DNA of 64,000 nucleotides from contig NZ_WUQZ01000003.1 of NCBI RefSeq assembly GCF_009829075.1, positions 186,001-250,000 of the forward strand. Direction: 5' to 3'. Origin of the DNA: Sphingobacterium composti. GTDB lineage: Bacteria > Bacteroidota > Bacteroidia > Sphingobacteriales > Sphingobacteriaceae. This document shows, in pieces, positions 37,516 through 45,487 of this stretch. Each line of letters opens with the position of its first letter. Position 1 is the stretch's first letter. Position numbers and translations under genes: made by a program. The notes below the pieces were generated by a model. It was not told where the DNA came from and made no database searches. It was given only the letters and a program-made list of their open reading frames with translations.

Positions 37516-38412
37516 GTGATAGAAAAAACACTTTATTATAACATTGCAGATTTACAACTGGAAATTACGCTTCCAAAAGAAAGTGATTTGTCCATAATAT
37601 TACCAAATTTTCAACCTTTTTTATCGGATTTTATTTCAGATAAGCCTGTTTCATGTCGTGTTTATTTCTCATTAGTAGATTTAGATTTTGATAGGGAAAA
37701 TTCTACCTTATTAAGTGATATATCTATTATATGGGGAGATAGATTTACATTTCATGAAACAGAAGATTTTTATTGGACTCTTATACAATATGGCTCTGAC
37801 CCATCTAAATATTGGAAAATGCGGAGTTCAAAAGATTTTAAGTTAAATACAATATACTGTGGAAATATTGGTGATAAAAAGAATAATTTTATTAGCTGGT
37901 ATTGTATGGTGGCATTTGCGCAGTCTGCTCTTTTGCATAAATGTATATTAATCCATGCTTCTGTCGTTACTAATGATAAATTTGGGTATGCATTTTTAGG
38001 GAAAAGCGGAACGGGAAAGAGTACACATAGTCGATTATGGCTCGCTTATCTTCAGGGATTCAACTTGTTAAATGATGATAATCCAGCTATTCGTGTAACA
38101 AATGATAGTATTTTGATTTACGGTACGCCGTGGAGTGGTAAAACACCATGTTATATTAATGATGTACGACCATTAAAAGGATTAGTCCGTTTGAAACAAG
38201 CGCCTTATAATTTATTTGAAATACGCAAAAATAAGGATGCTTTATTGGCACTTTTGCCGAGTTGTTCAGCGATTCGTTGGAATAAAAACTTGTATTCTAC
38301 ACTAGTTAATATATTGATAGATATTATTAATCTAACTACAATAGCAGAGTTACAGTGCTTACCTAATGAAAGCGCAGCGAAGCTATGTTTTAATGAACTA
38401 AATAAAGAATAA
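37516..38412 (+). CDS. HprK-like (HPr kinase/PEPCK superfamily) kinase
   Basis: A 298-residue protein starting at GTG. The C-terminal half has the HPr kinase-type P-loop GKSGTGKSTHSRLW (near residue 161), LLNDDNPAIR (acidic metal-binding block) and GTPWSGKTPCY. It is shorter than true HprK, lacks its N-terminal domain, and no HPr gene is near. Such kinases accompany PqqD and nucleotidyltransferase-like proteins; in paeninodin-type lasso clusters related enzymes phosphorylate the peptide's C-terminus. It closes the module, 10 bases before the second wza. Confidence 0.8.
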   Translation: MIEKTLYYNIADLQLEITLPKESDLSIILPNFQPFLSDFISDKPVSCRVYFSLVDLDFDRENSTLLSDISIIWGDRFTFHETEDFYWTLIQYGSDPSKYWKMRSSKDFKLNTIYCGNIGDKKNNFISWYCMVAFAQSALLHKCILIHASVVTNDKFGYAFLGKSGTGKSTHSRLWLAYLQGFNLLNDDNPAIRVTNDSILIYGTPWSGKTPCYINDVRPLKGLVRLKQAPYNLFEIRKNKDALLALLPSCSAIRWNKNLYSTLVNILIDIINLTTIAELQCLPNESAAKLCFNELNKE

Positions 38413-38422
38413 ACTTAGCGTT

Positions 38423-39205
38423 ATGAAAAAAATATCATTATTTATTGGGATTATTATTATAGTATTCTTAGGGTCTTGTGGTATGTCTGAGAAAGTGGTG
38501 TATTTAAAAGATCTAGAACCTAACACGTCCTATAATGTCGTACCAATTCCTCCATTAAGAATACAGAAAAGTGATCGTATAAGCATTCAAGTTAGTGCTA
38601 AAAATCAGGAATTAGCAGCTCCTTTTAATAATCGTGATGGCGTATATTCGATTTCTGAAGATGGGATTACAAATCCTGTATTAATTGATAGGGGGTATTT
38701 GGTTGATCAACAGGGAAATATTGAATTTCCAATTCTAGGGACTCTAAAAATAGAGGGGATGACATTAGAAGGGTTGAGAGATTACATAAAAGATCAATTG
38801 TCAACAAAAAATTTGTTAAGCTCACCTGTAGTTAAGATTGAGTTGCTAAATCTAAAGGTTGTTGTAATGGGAGAAACAGGAAATAAAATCATTACAGCTC
38901 CAGATAGTAGATTGACCATATTAGAAGCCATTACAATGGCTGGTGGCCTAACACCTAATTCACAGCCTCATAACATTGCAGTAATAAGAGAAGAAGATGG
39001 TCAACGCAAAATCTATCATAATAATATTGAAAGTAAAGACATATTTAATTCTCCAACATACTATCTTCAACAAAATGATTTACTTTATATAGAACCTAAA
39101 TCTGCTCCTCGAACTATTAAACAACAGCAAAATAGGTTGATATTAACAACTGTATTAAGTCTAGTATCCACGATTACATCTGTTTGGGCAATAACAACAC
39201 GTTAA
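38423..39205 (+). CDS. Wza-family outer-membrane polysaccharide export lipoprotein (locus B)
   Basis: A 260-residue lipoprotein with signal MKKISLFIGIIIIVFLGSC (lipobox GSC), Poly_export domain (IQKSDRISIQVSAKN, then QGNIEFPILGTLKIEG), SLBB domain (LKVVVMGETGNKIITAP) and a C-terminal hydrophobic helix. Same architecture as the protein encoded at 9418 but only moderately similar, so it is the exit channel of the second polymer rather than a recent copy. Confidence 0.9.
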   Translation: MKKISLFIGIIIIVFLGSCGMSEKVVYLKDLEPNTSYNVVPIPPLRIQKSDRISIQVSAKNQELAAPFNNRDGVYSISEDGITNPVLIDRGYLVDQQGNIEFPILGTLKIEGMTLEGLRDYIKDQLSTKNLLSSPVVKIELLNLKVVVMGETGNKIITAPDSRLTILEAITMAGGLTPNSQPHNIAVIREEDGQRKIYHNNIESKDIFNSPTYYLQQNDLLYIEPKSAPRTIKQQQNRLILTTVLSLVSTITSVWAITTR

Positions 39206-39215
39206 ATAAATCACA

Positions 39216-41594
39216 ATGGATCAAAATAAAAATAAATCTATAAATGTTTTAGATATACTTAAATATCTATCCTTACATTGGAAGTGGTACTTATTGTCAT
39301 TATTAATTTTTTGTGGGTACTATTATTATAATTATAGTATTTCACCGTATGTTTATTCTAAGAATCAAACAGTATTAATAAAAACCGCAGGTAATACTCT
39401 TTCTGCATCTAGAATGACGAGCAGGAATAACTATTTTAATGTAGTAAATGTTAATAGCGAAATCTTGCAATTAAAGTCCAAGCATTTAATGCGGATAACA
39501 GTTAAAAGATTGAATGCTAATATTAACTATACTGTTCAGGAAGGGCTTAGACATAATGAATTATATATTCATACACCTTACAATATTGATTTTCTGGATA
39601 CTACAGAAACATATAAATCTTTAGATATAAAGGTTCTTGATACTAATAGTTTTGAATTATCTAACTTTTCTAATAATAAGGAAATTCCAACAATAACCGC
39701 ATCGCTTAATAAACCTATTTCCACACCTATTGGTAAAATTGTAATTAAAGAAAATACCAATCCTAAGAAAATAGAAATAGGGGAAAACTTTAAGTTCAAA
39801 GCCTCTCATATTCCAATTGAATCCGCGGTATCATCGTTTATAAGCCGGCTTCTCATTCTACAGATGGAAGACGTTGCGTTATTAAGCATGGGGTTAACAG
39901 ATTTTTCGCCTGAAAGAGCTACAGATGTTTTAAGTACATTAATTACAGTCTATAATGAGGAATCTCTTAATGAAAAAAATAAAGTTGCTGCCGTTACCGC
40001 AGATTTTATTAAGGAGCGATTAAATATTATTGAAGAAGATTTAGGAGCTGTAGAAAATAAACTTGAAGGAATTAAAAGTGCGAATTATGGTTTGGATATA
40101 ACATCTGCGGGACAGCAATATTGGTCTGAATCTAGAGAGTATATGTCAACCAGCAAAGATATAGAGATTACAAAAGAGGTTGTAGAAAACTTTCGTGATC
40201 GACTAATAAATGCTGATAAAGATGATTTTATTCCAGCTAACACAGGGCTTTTAGATGCTAATATTGAGTCTCAAATTTCTGCATATAATGCACTTCTATT
40301 AAAAAGAAATAGTTATTTAGATGCAAATAGTGGAGCAAATCCAATTGTTGAAGATCTAAATGCTTCACTTATTTCTATGCAACGTAATATATTACGTGCT
40401 ATAGATAATGTTATTATTGGCTTTAATGTTAAGATATCTAATTTAAAAAGAGAAGAAGCAGTGGCTATGTCCAAAGCTAGAAGTTTGCCTTCTCAAGAAA
40501 GAATGATTTTAGGTGTTGAGCGTCAACAAAAAGTTAAAGAAGATTTATATATTTTCTTATTAAACAGAAGAGAGGAAAATGCTATAAATCAAGCAATGGC
40601 AGATGATAATATACGCGTAATAGATCCTGTTTTTGGCAGTGATAGTCCTGTAGCGCCTACAAAGCTTAATAAAATTGCTCTAGGGATTGCTTTAGGACTT
40701 ACTTTACCGACAATTATTTTCCTGTTGCAGTTATTCTTAAATAATAAAGTATATACGCGAAGAGAAATAGAGGATGCCACTAGTGTGCCTGTGATAACTG
40801 AAATTCCCTTAGCCCCTCGAGCTAAAGGTCGTGGTAGTGATGTATTTGTTTCTGAACAAGCCACCGATGAAGTGACAGAGGCTTTTAGAATATTTCGAAC
40901 CAACTTAGGTTTTATGACTGCGGGTGAGAAGGATCATAAGGTAATGATGTTTACCTCATTTAATGTTGGTGCGGGAAAAACGTTTTCGGTAATCAATCTT
41001 GGTGTAAGCTTAACCTTCTTAAAGAAAAGAGTTATTTTGGTGGACTTAGACTTAAGAAAAGGTACCCTAACAAGTCGTACAAATTCTCCTATGCCTGTCG
41101 GATTGACACATTATCTATCTGATTCGAATGTTTCTATAGATGAAATTATTTATAAAGATAGATTAATAGATGGATTAGATGTTATTCCAATTGGAGTAAT
41201 TGCTCCAAATCCCGTAGAGCTTCTTTTGAGTAATAGATTAGATATGTTATTCAGTATATTAAAAGAGCAGTATGACTATATATTGGTCGATAGTGTTCCA
41301 TTGGGAATTGTAGCAGATTCATCTATAATTAATAGAGTTACAGATTTGTCTATTTTTATCATTAGATCAGGAAAAATGGATAAGCGACAATTAACTGCTA
41401 TTCAAAAAGTATACGAAGATAATTTATTAACAAATATGTCTGTTTTACTGAATGGAGTTGACTTTAAAGATAAAAAATATGGTTACGGCTATGGTTACGG
41501 TTATGGCTATGGTTACGGCTACGGTTATGGCTATGGTTACCAATTAGAAAAGCCTTCATTGTGGGGAAGATTGAAAAAGTTCTTCTTAAATTAG
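39216..41594 (+). CDS. Wzc-family chain-length regulator with BY-kinase domain (locus B)
   Basis: A 792-residue protein with the same plan as the first Wzc: Wzz segment with a span near residues 22-42, coiled-coil periplasmic part, second span near 487-507, cytoplasmic kinase. The P-loop reads VGAGKT, the Walker A' segment VILVDLDLRKG is canonical (DxD kept, unlike the locus A kinase), and the Walker B is YILVDSVP. The tail is KY followed by GY repeated ten times. It regulates length and export of the locus B polymer together with the Wza 10 bases upstream. Confidence 0.92.
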   Translation: MDQNKNKSINVLDILKYLSLHWKWYLLSLLIFCGYYYYNYSISPYVYSKNQTVLIKTAGNTLSASRMTSRNNYFNVVNVNSEILQLKSKHLMRITVKRLNANINYTVQEGLRHNELYIHTPYNIDFLDTTETYKSLDIKVLDTNSFELSNFSNNKEIPTITASLNKPISTPIGKIVIKENTNPKKIEIGENFKFKASHIPIESAVSSFISRLLILQMEDVALLSMGLTDFSPERATDVLSTLITVYNEESLNEKNKVAAVTADFIKERLNIIEEDLGAVENKLEGIKSANYGLDITSAGQQYWSESREYMSTSKDIEITKEVVENFRDRLINADKDDFIPANTGLLDANIESQISAYNALLLKRNSYLDANSGANPIVEDLNASLISMQRNILRAIDNVIIGFNVKISNLKREEAVAMSKARSLPSQERMILGVERQQKVKEDLYIFLLNRREENAINQAMADDNIRVIDPVFGSDSPVAPTKLNKIALGIALGLTLPTIIFLLQLFLNNKVYTRREIEDATSVPVITEIPLAPRAKGRGSDVFVSEQATDEVTEAFRIFRTNLGFMTAGEKDHKVMMFTSFNVGAGKTFSVINLGVSLTFLKKRVILVDLDLRKGTLTSRTNSPMPVGLTHYLSDSNVSIDEIIYKDRLIDGLDVIPIGVIAPNPVELLLSNRLDMLFSILKEQYDYILVDSVPLGIVADSSIINRVTDLSIFIIRSGKMDKRQLTAIQKVYEDNLLTNMSVLLNGVDFKDKKYGYGYGYGYGYGYGYGYGYGYQLEKPSLWGRLKKFFLN
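41481..41540 (+). repeat. In-frame Gly-Tyr coding repeat in the second Wzc tail
   Basis: Sixty bases of alternating GGY and TAY codons encode ten Gly-Tyr pairs. Neighbouring 12-base units are nearly identical, so unit gain or loss would keep the frame. The equivalent tract in the first Wzc has six Tyr. Confidence 0.9.
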
Positions 41595-41614
41595 CAGCCA
41601 AATATTTAATAAAA

Positions 41615-41650
41615 GCCGTTGTAGATGTAATTCTACAACGGCCTTATATT
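41615..41650 (+). terminator. Terminator ending locus B
   Basis: GCCGTTGTAGA and TCTACAACGGC are perfect 11-base arms (41,615-41,625 and 41,632-41,642) around a 6-base loop, followed by a T-rich but interrupted stretch. It lies 20 bases after the Wzc stop. Confidence 0.7.
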
Positions 41651-41685
41651 TTATGCTTATTCTAAAAAAATATTAACAATAAAGT

Positions 41686-41693
41686 TAAATTTG
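41686..41693 (+). promoter_or_regulatory. Candidate -7 box for the OmpA-family gene
   Basis: TAAATTTG fits TAnnTTTG exactly, lies after the locus B terminator and 41 bases before the ATG at 41,735. A matching -33 TTG is not evident. Confidence 0.4.
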
Positions 41694-41734
41694 TGAACAA
41701 TTTAATTTAAAACAACTGATTAATACTATTTTAT

Positions 41735-42970
41735 ATGAAAATTAAAATATATTCTTTCACAATTGCTTTATTAACTATTTCATCATTGTCTTTTAGCCAA
41801 GAGGTTACAAAGGATTCTGTAGTTACTGAGAACAGTGATAAATATAAAGTTGTCACAAATAAATTTTTTGATAACTGGTTTTTAGGAGCTGGTGGCGGTG
41901 TGCAAATTTTATTTGGTGATCATGATAAGCAAATGCAAACTAAGGATAGGCTAACACCAGCTTTTAATGTGAGTCTTGGAAAATGGTTTACACCAGGTGT
42001 TGGTATACGTGCTGGATATACAGGAAACAAGTTAAAAGGTCTTACACATAATAATTCAGCTATTTCAGGTGGGTCTTTAAAAACTCATTCAACAGGAGAA
42101 ATCTATCAAGATGTAAAAAATGCAGGCGATAAAGGATATTTAGAAGTACAAGAGTTTAACTATAACCATATTCATGGAGATATATTATTTAATGTAGCGA
42201 ACATTTTTGGCGGTTACAGAGAAAATCGCTTTTATACAATAGCTCCTTTTGTAGGCATAGGATGGGCCTGGGTTAATGATGCACCAAAGACTCGCCAGCC
42301 ATCTATAAATGTTGGTTTATATAATGCATTTAGATTAAGCAGTGCTTTTAATCTAACACTTGATTTAAGAGGATCATTAGTTAAAGACGATTTTGAAGGA
42401 GAAGTTGGTGGACGTAAAGAGGAAGGGATAGTTGCAGGAACTTTGGGGTTAGCATATAACTTCAAAAAACGTAATTGGGATAGAGAGAAGGTTGTAACAA
42501 TTTCTACTTATGATGAAACCGAATTGAATGCACTTCGTGAACGCGTAAATAAATTAGCAAACGATAATGATGCATTAAGAAAGCAACTTGCAGAATCAGC
42601 AAACAAAGATATAACTGATGTGAAGATTGAAAAAAATATTTTAATCTCTCCAATATTAGTTACTTTCCCAATTAATGAAAGTACTGTAAGTAATGAAGCA
42701 AGAGTGAATTTAGGTTTCTTCGCAAAAGCTATTAAAGAAGGAAAATCAAATGTGGTTTACAATATTTCTGGATATGCTGATAAAGGAACAGGATCTCCTG
42801 CTACTAATGAGCGATTAAGTAAAGCTCGCGCTGAAGCTATCTATAATGTATTGGTGAAGGAGTTTGGTGTGCCTGCTTCGCAGTTAACAACTAGTCATTA
42901 TGGTGGAGTGGATAATATGTACTACAATGACCCTCGTTTGAGTAGAGCCGTTATTGTATTAGGGAATTAA
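41735..42970 (+). CDS. OmpA-family outer-membrane protein
   Basis: A 411-residue protein with signal peptide (SSLSFSQ before the cleavage). A beta-barrel-like N-terminal half (FLGAGGGVQILFGDHD, GIRAGYTGNKLKG) is followed by a short coiled coil near residue 265 (ELNALRERVNKLANDNDAL) and a C-terminal OmpA peptidoglycan-binding domain (SGYADKGTGSPATNERLSKA). The canonical OmpA Asp/Arg positions appear as GYADKGTG and LSRA. It anchors the outer membrane to the wall. Single-gene unit between two terminators; proximity to the export genes may be coincidental. Confidence 0.85.
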   Translation: MKIKIYSFTIALLTISSLSFSQEVTKDSVVTENSDKYKVVTNKFFDNWFLGAGGGVQILFGDHDKQMQTKDRLTPAFNVSLGKWFTPGVGIRAGYTGNKLKGLTHNNSAISGGSLKTHSTGEIYQDVKNAGDKGYLEVQEFNYNHIHGDILFNVANIFGGYRENRFYTIAPFVGIGWAWVNDAPKTRQPSINVGLYNAFRLSSAFNLTLDLRGSLVKDDFEGEVGGRKEEGIVAGTLGLAYNFKKRNWDREKVVTISTYDETELNALRERVNKLANDNDALRKQLAESANKDITDVKIEKNILISPILVTFPINESTVSNEARVNLGFFAKAIKEGKSNVVYNISGYADKGTGSPATNERLSKARAEAIYNVLVKEFGVPASQLTTSHYGGVDNMYYNDPRLSRAVIVLGN

Positions 42971-42991
42971 TTTTAAAAAAACACTATTTTT

Positions 42992-43025
42992 AAGCCTCAA
43001 ATGTACTATCATTTGAGGCTTTTTT
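42992..43025. terminator. Bidirectional terminator between convergent genes
   Basis: AAGCCTCAAATG and CATTTGAGGCTT are perfect 12-base arms (42,992-43,003 and 43,010-43,021) with a 6-base loop, a T run to the right and an A-rich run to the left. It serves the OmpA-family gene and the - strand PHP gene ending at 43,063. Confidence 0.85.
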
Positions 43026-43062
43026 AATTGGTTTGTATATGAAATATATTTTGTTACTCTTG

Positions 43063-44211
43063 TTATAAATTAAAATCAACAATTAGATGCTTGTCACTTC
43101 TGATGTATGTAGATACAACCTCGTAAGTAAGTTTGGAAGGATTATCAGTAGTAGTGATTATTTGAGATGATTCCGGGTATAGTACTACTTTTTGAGTGCC
43201 TTTTCCTGATTTCAAGTGTAATTCAAAATGCAAATCACTATTATTCGATATCTCATAGTATTTAGTTTTTACACCCTGTGCATTTGATTTTTCGTGATAA
43301 GTAGGACTAACCTTTACACAAGCATTAAATAGGTTACGCACATTTTCTTCTTTTCCAAATAAGTATTTGCTTGACCATACAACAGTATTACCTTTTTCTA
43401 AAGCTTCGCGAATAGACGACGCTGAGCGATCTTTTGCCATAACTAATGTCATAGTACGATGTACACCTTTTCGTTCAATATCATAATCATGTGCGATCAA
43501 ATTGTGAATGTCTGTATTTCCTAATATAGTTAGATTACGGTCAAGTGCCCAATCTAACGCCTTTTTATGAAACCCGAAACCATTAACGACTTCTATACCG
43601 TGAAGATTTTTCTCTTTATACATTTTTTCCACGAATGGTAACCATTCGTATGATCCAGGTATTTGCGTAGCTTTCCACCCTGGGTGATTCCAAAAGATAA
43701 ATGCTTTCTGATTAACCACCGCTTGAATTGCTTTTTCATCTAAATCATTAGACCTGTCAACCACGAAATCTTTGTCATCCTGAATAAAGAGTGCATTAAA
43801 ATGTCCGGGAGGAGTATTTCTTGTAACTTCAGTTCCTTTGATAAGAATAAGATTATTTTCAGCCGCAAGATTTTTAGCTAATTCATGAGGTCGCATCGGG
43901 TTAGGTTTAACATCAGCAGAATGTGGTCTGTATTCAATATGCTCGGTGAACGAAATCGCATCTAATCCTTCTTTCCAAGCTTCTTGTACTCGTACATTAG
44001 GCCAAACATGACCGTCAGTAAATACGGTATGCATATGAAAATCGCACTTAAGCACTGTTAAACCATTTACTTGTGGGATATTGATAATTTCACGCTTTTT
44101 TTGATAGCGGAACTCATCCAATCTCATTATACCATTGTCATTACTTGTTTGGGCTTTAGCCTCAATGTTTAAAAGGCTTAATACAGCAAATAAAATTGAT
44201 AATTTTTTCAT
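43063..44211 (-). CDS. Exported PHP-domain phosphodiesterase (Sb-PDE-like)
   Basis: A 382-residue protein with signal peptide MKKLSILFAVLSLLNIEAKA. The PHP metallo-hydrolase core carries its metal ligands: DFHMHTVFTDG, SFTEHIEY, IKGTEVT, WNHPGW and LGNTDIHNL. This resembles the Sb-PDE family of phosphodiesterases. It likely hydrolyses organic phosphodiesters in the periplasm and together with the neighbouring glycerophosphodiesterase could release phosphate or glycerol from lipids or teichoic-type polymers. A further beta-rich region follows residue 300. Single-gene unit with its own -7 box. Confidence 0.8.
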   Translation of the reverse strand: MKKLSILFAVLSLLNIEAKAQTSNDNGIMRLDEFRYQKKREIINIPQVNGLTVLKCDFHMHTVFTDGHVWPNVRVQEAWKEGLDAISFTEHIEYRPHSADVKPNPMRPHELAKNLAAENNLILIKGTEVTRNTPPGHFNALFIQDDKDFVVDRSNDLDEKAIQAVVNQKAFIFWNHPGWKATQIPGSYEWLPFVEKMYKEKNLHGIEVVNGFGFHKKALDWALDRNLTILGNTDIHNLIAHDYDIERKGVHRTMTLVMAKDRSASSIREALEKGNTVVWSSKYLFGKEENVRNLFNACVKVSPTYHEKSNAQGVKTKYYEISNNSDLHFELHLKSGKGTQKVVLYPESSQIITTTDNPSKLTYEVVSTYIRSDKHLIVDFNL

Positions 44212-44230
44212 TTTCAGTAAATAGATGTCA

Positions 44231-44238
44231 CAAAACTA
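44231..44238 (-). promoter_or_regulatory. Candidate -7 box for the PHP gene
   Basis: On the - strand TAGTTTTG matches TAnnTTTG, 20 bases before the ATG. A TTG lies 15 bases further upstream, closer than the usual 19 or so. Confidence 0.4.
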
Positions 44239-44405
44239 TTGTTGCTATATAAACAATTTGTTATGTGAAGGTTATTAAATAAATTCTTGTATTTGTTATT
44301 AAAATTGGTTAAATCTATCTTATTATAAACCACATTAACTGATTAGTTATTTAGGTTTAATCGATTAAATTTGCATATATGAATTTACTACTTTAATTCT
44401 AACTT

Positions 44406-45296
44406 TTATAGACTCATTTTTAGTTTTTTTAAATATTCAGCTAAATATGCTGGTCTATCAGTTTGAATGATGCGTGCATTTAAATCTCTGATGAGGTAAC
44501 CATACGATCCATTAATATCCTCAACTGCCATATCATCATCGTGACCTCCAGCCATAGTATCCCATAGCGTATTGTACCATATTAAGCTTTTACCTTTTAA
44601 AGACTTAGTGAGTAGCTTGGGTAAAGGGTTGGTGTCATTCTTAAATAATAACTCAAAGGCAACAGGTTTAAGTTCTCTTAGAAAATCCTCAATTATTTGT
44701 TCCGCATTCGAATTATCCAGGTTAACAATGGGCATATAAATCACTTTGTCTAAGTATTTTCCAAACTGCTTCTTGACCGTAGCTACATCCTTGTTACCTT
44801 TCATTATAATATGATCCGTAGTTTGTGTTTTTTCTAGAAGTTCATATATTTTATCAAACATTTCATATGCTTTATCTAGATTTAACATTACTTTTCCTTT
44901 AGAGAATAATAATGCTTCCTCCAATGTTGGAATAGTATGTTTTGTACGTATACCTGCGCCATTTTTTAGTTTTAGGTTACGTAAGGAGTCTAATGTCCAA
45001 TCTGTTACTTTTCCTTTGCCGGTTGTTGTTCTTTCTAAAGTCTTATCATGCATAAGTATGATTTGTCCATCTTTTGTTTTAGCCACATCAATCTCTACAA
45101 TATTTGCGCCTGCTTGGATGGCTAATTCAATGGCTTTAATAGAGTTTTCAGGCGCCTGTCTCCAATCTCCTCTATGTGCTACAATAAGTACATTTCTATC
45201 ATCCCTATTTAATAACGCTTCGCGAATAGGAGTTATTTGTGCGTATAAAGTTTCGCTCGCAAATAGTAGCAATAGACTGAATAACAGCTTTATCAT
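44406..45296 (-). CDS. Exported glycerophosphodiester phosphodiesterase family protein
   Basis: A 296-residue protein with signal peptide ending YAQ. The GDPD TIM barrel is clear: VAHRGDWRQAPENSIKAI, IVEIDVAKTKDGQIILMHD (E-x-D-V and H-D metal/acid residues), then TLERTTTGKGKV and late GYLIRDLNARIIQTDRP. It would split glycerophosphodiesters to glycerol-3-phosphate and an alcohol in the periplasm. It has its own 190-base upstream gap. Confidence 0.87.
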   Translation of the reverse strand: MIKLLFSLLLLFASETLYAQITPIREALLNRDDRNVLIVAHRGDWRQAPENSIKAIELAIQAGANIVEIDVAKTKDGQIILMHDKTLERTTTGKGKVTDWTLDSLRNLKLKNGAGIRTKHTIPTLEEALLFSKGKVMLNLDKAYEMFDKIYELLEKTQTTDHIIMKGNKDVATVKKQFGKYLDKVIYMPIVNLDNSNAEQIIEDFLRELKPVAFELLFKNDTNPLPKLLTKSLKGKSLIWYNTLWDTMAGGHDDDMAVEDINGSYGYLIRDLNARIIQTDRPAYLAEYLKKLKMSL

Positions 45297-45425
45297 AATG
45301 GTAGATTTAAGTTTGAATCTTGGTTAAAGTACAATAATAGGAAAAAATTGAATTGTTTATTATTTTGAATTGAAAAATATTTTATATACTGAGTGTGATA
45401 TCTGAATATTATTATTTAATCAGTG

Positions 45426-45463
45426 AAAGGGATAAGATAAATAATGATAAACCTCATCCCTTT
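45426..45463 (-). terminator. Weak hairpin after rtcB
   Basis: AAAGGGAT and ATCCCTTT form an 8-base stem with a long loop, 25 bases past the rtcB stop. There is no proper T run, so it may only be a transcript end stabiliser. Confidence 0.3.
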
Positions 45464-45487
45464 GCATTAATATCCATTAATGTTATT

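Noticed and set aside
33980..38412. A lasso peptide gene cluster
   Set aside because: No asparagine-synthetase-like cyclase, no transglutaminase-like protease and no precursor are present; only the accessory kinase, nucleotidyltransferase, PqqD and ABC parts match.
44366..44373. TAAATTTG box on the + strand
   Set aside because: It matches the -7 pattern, but no + strand gene follows; the sequence is AT-rich enough for chance matches.
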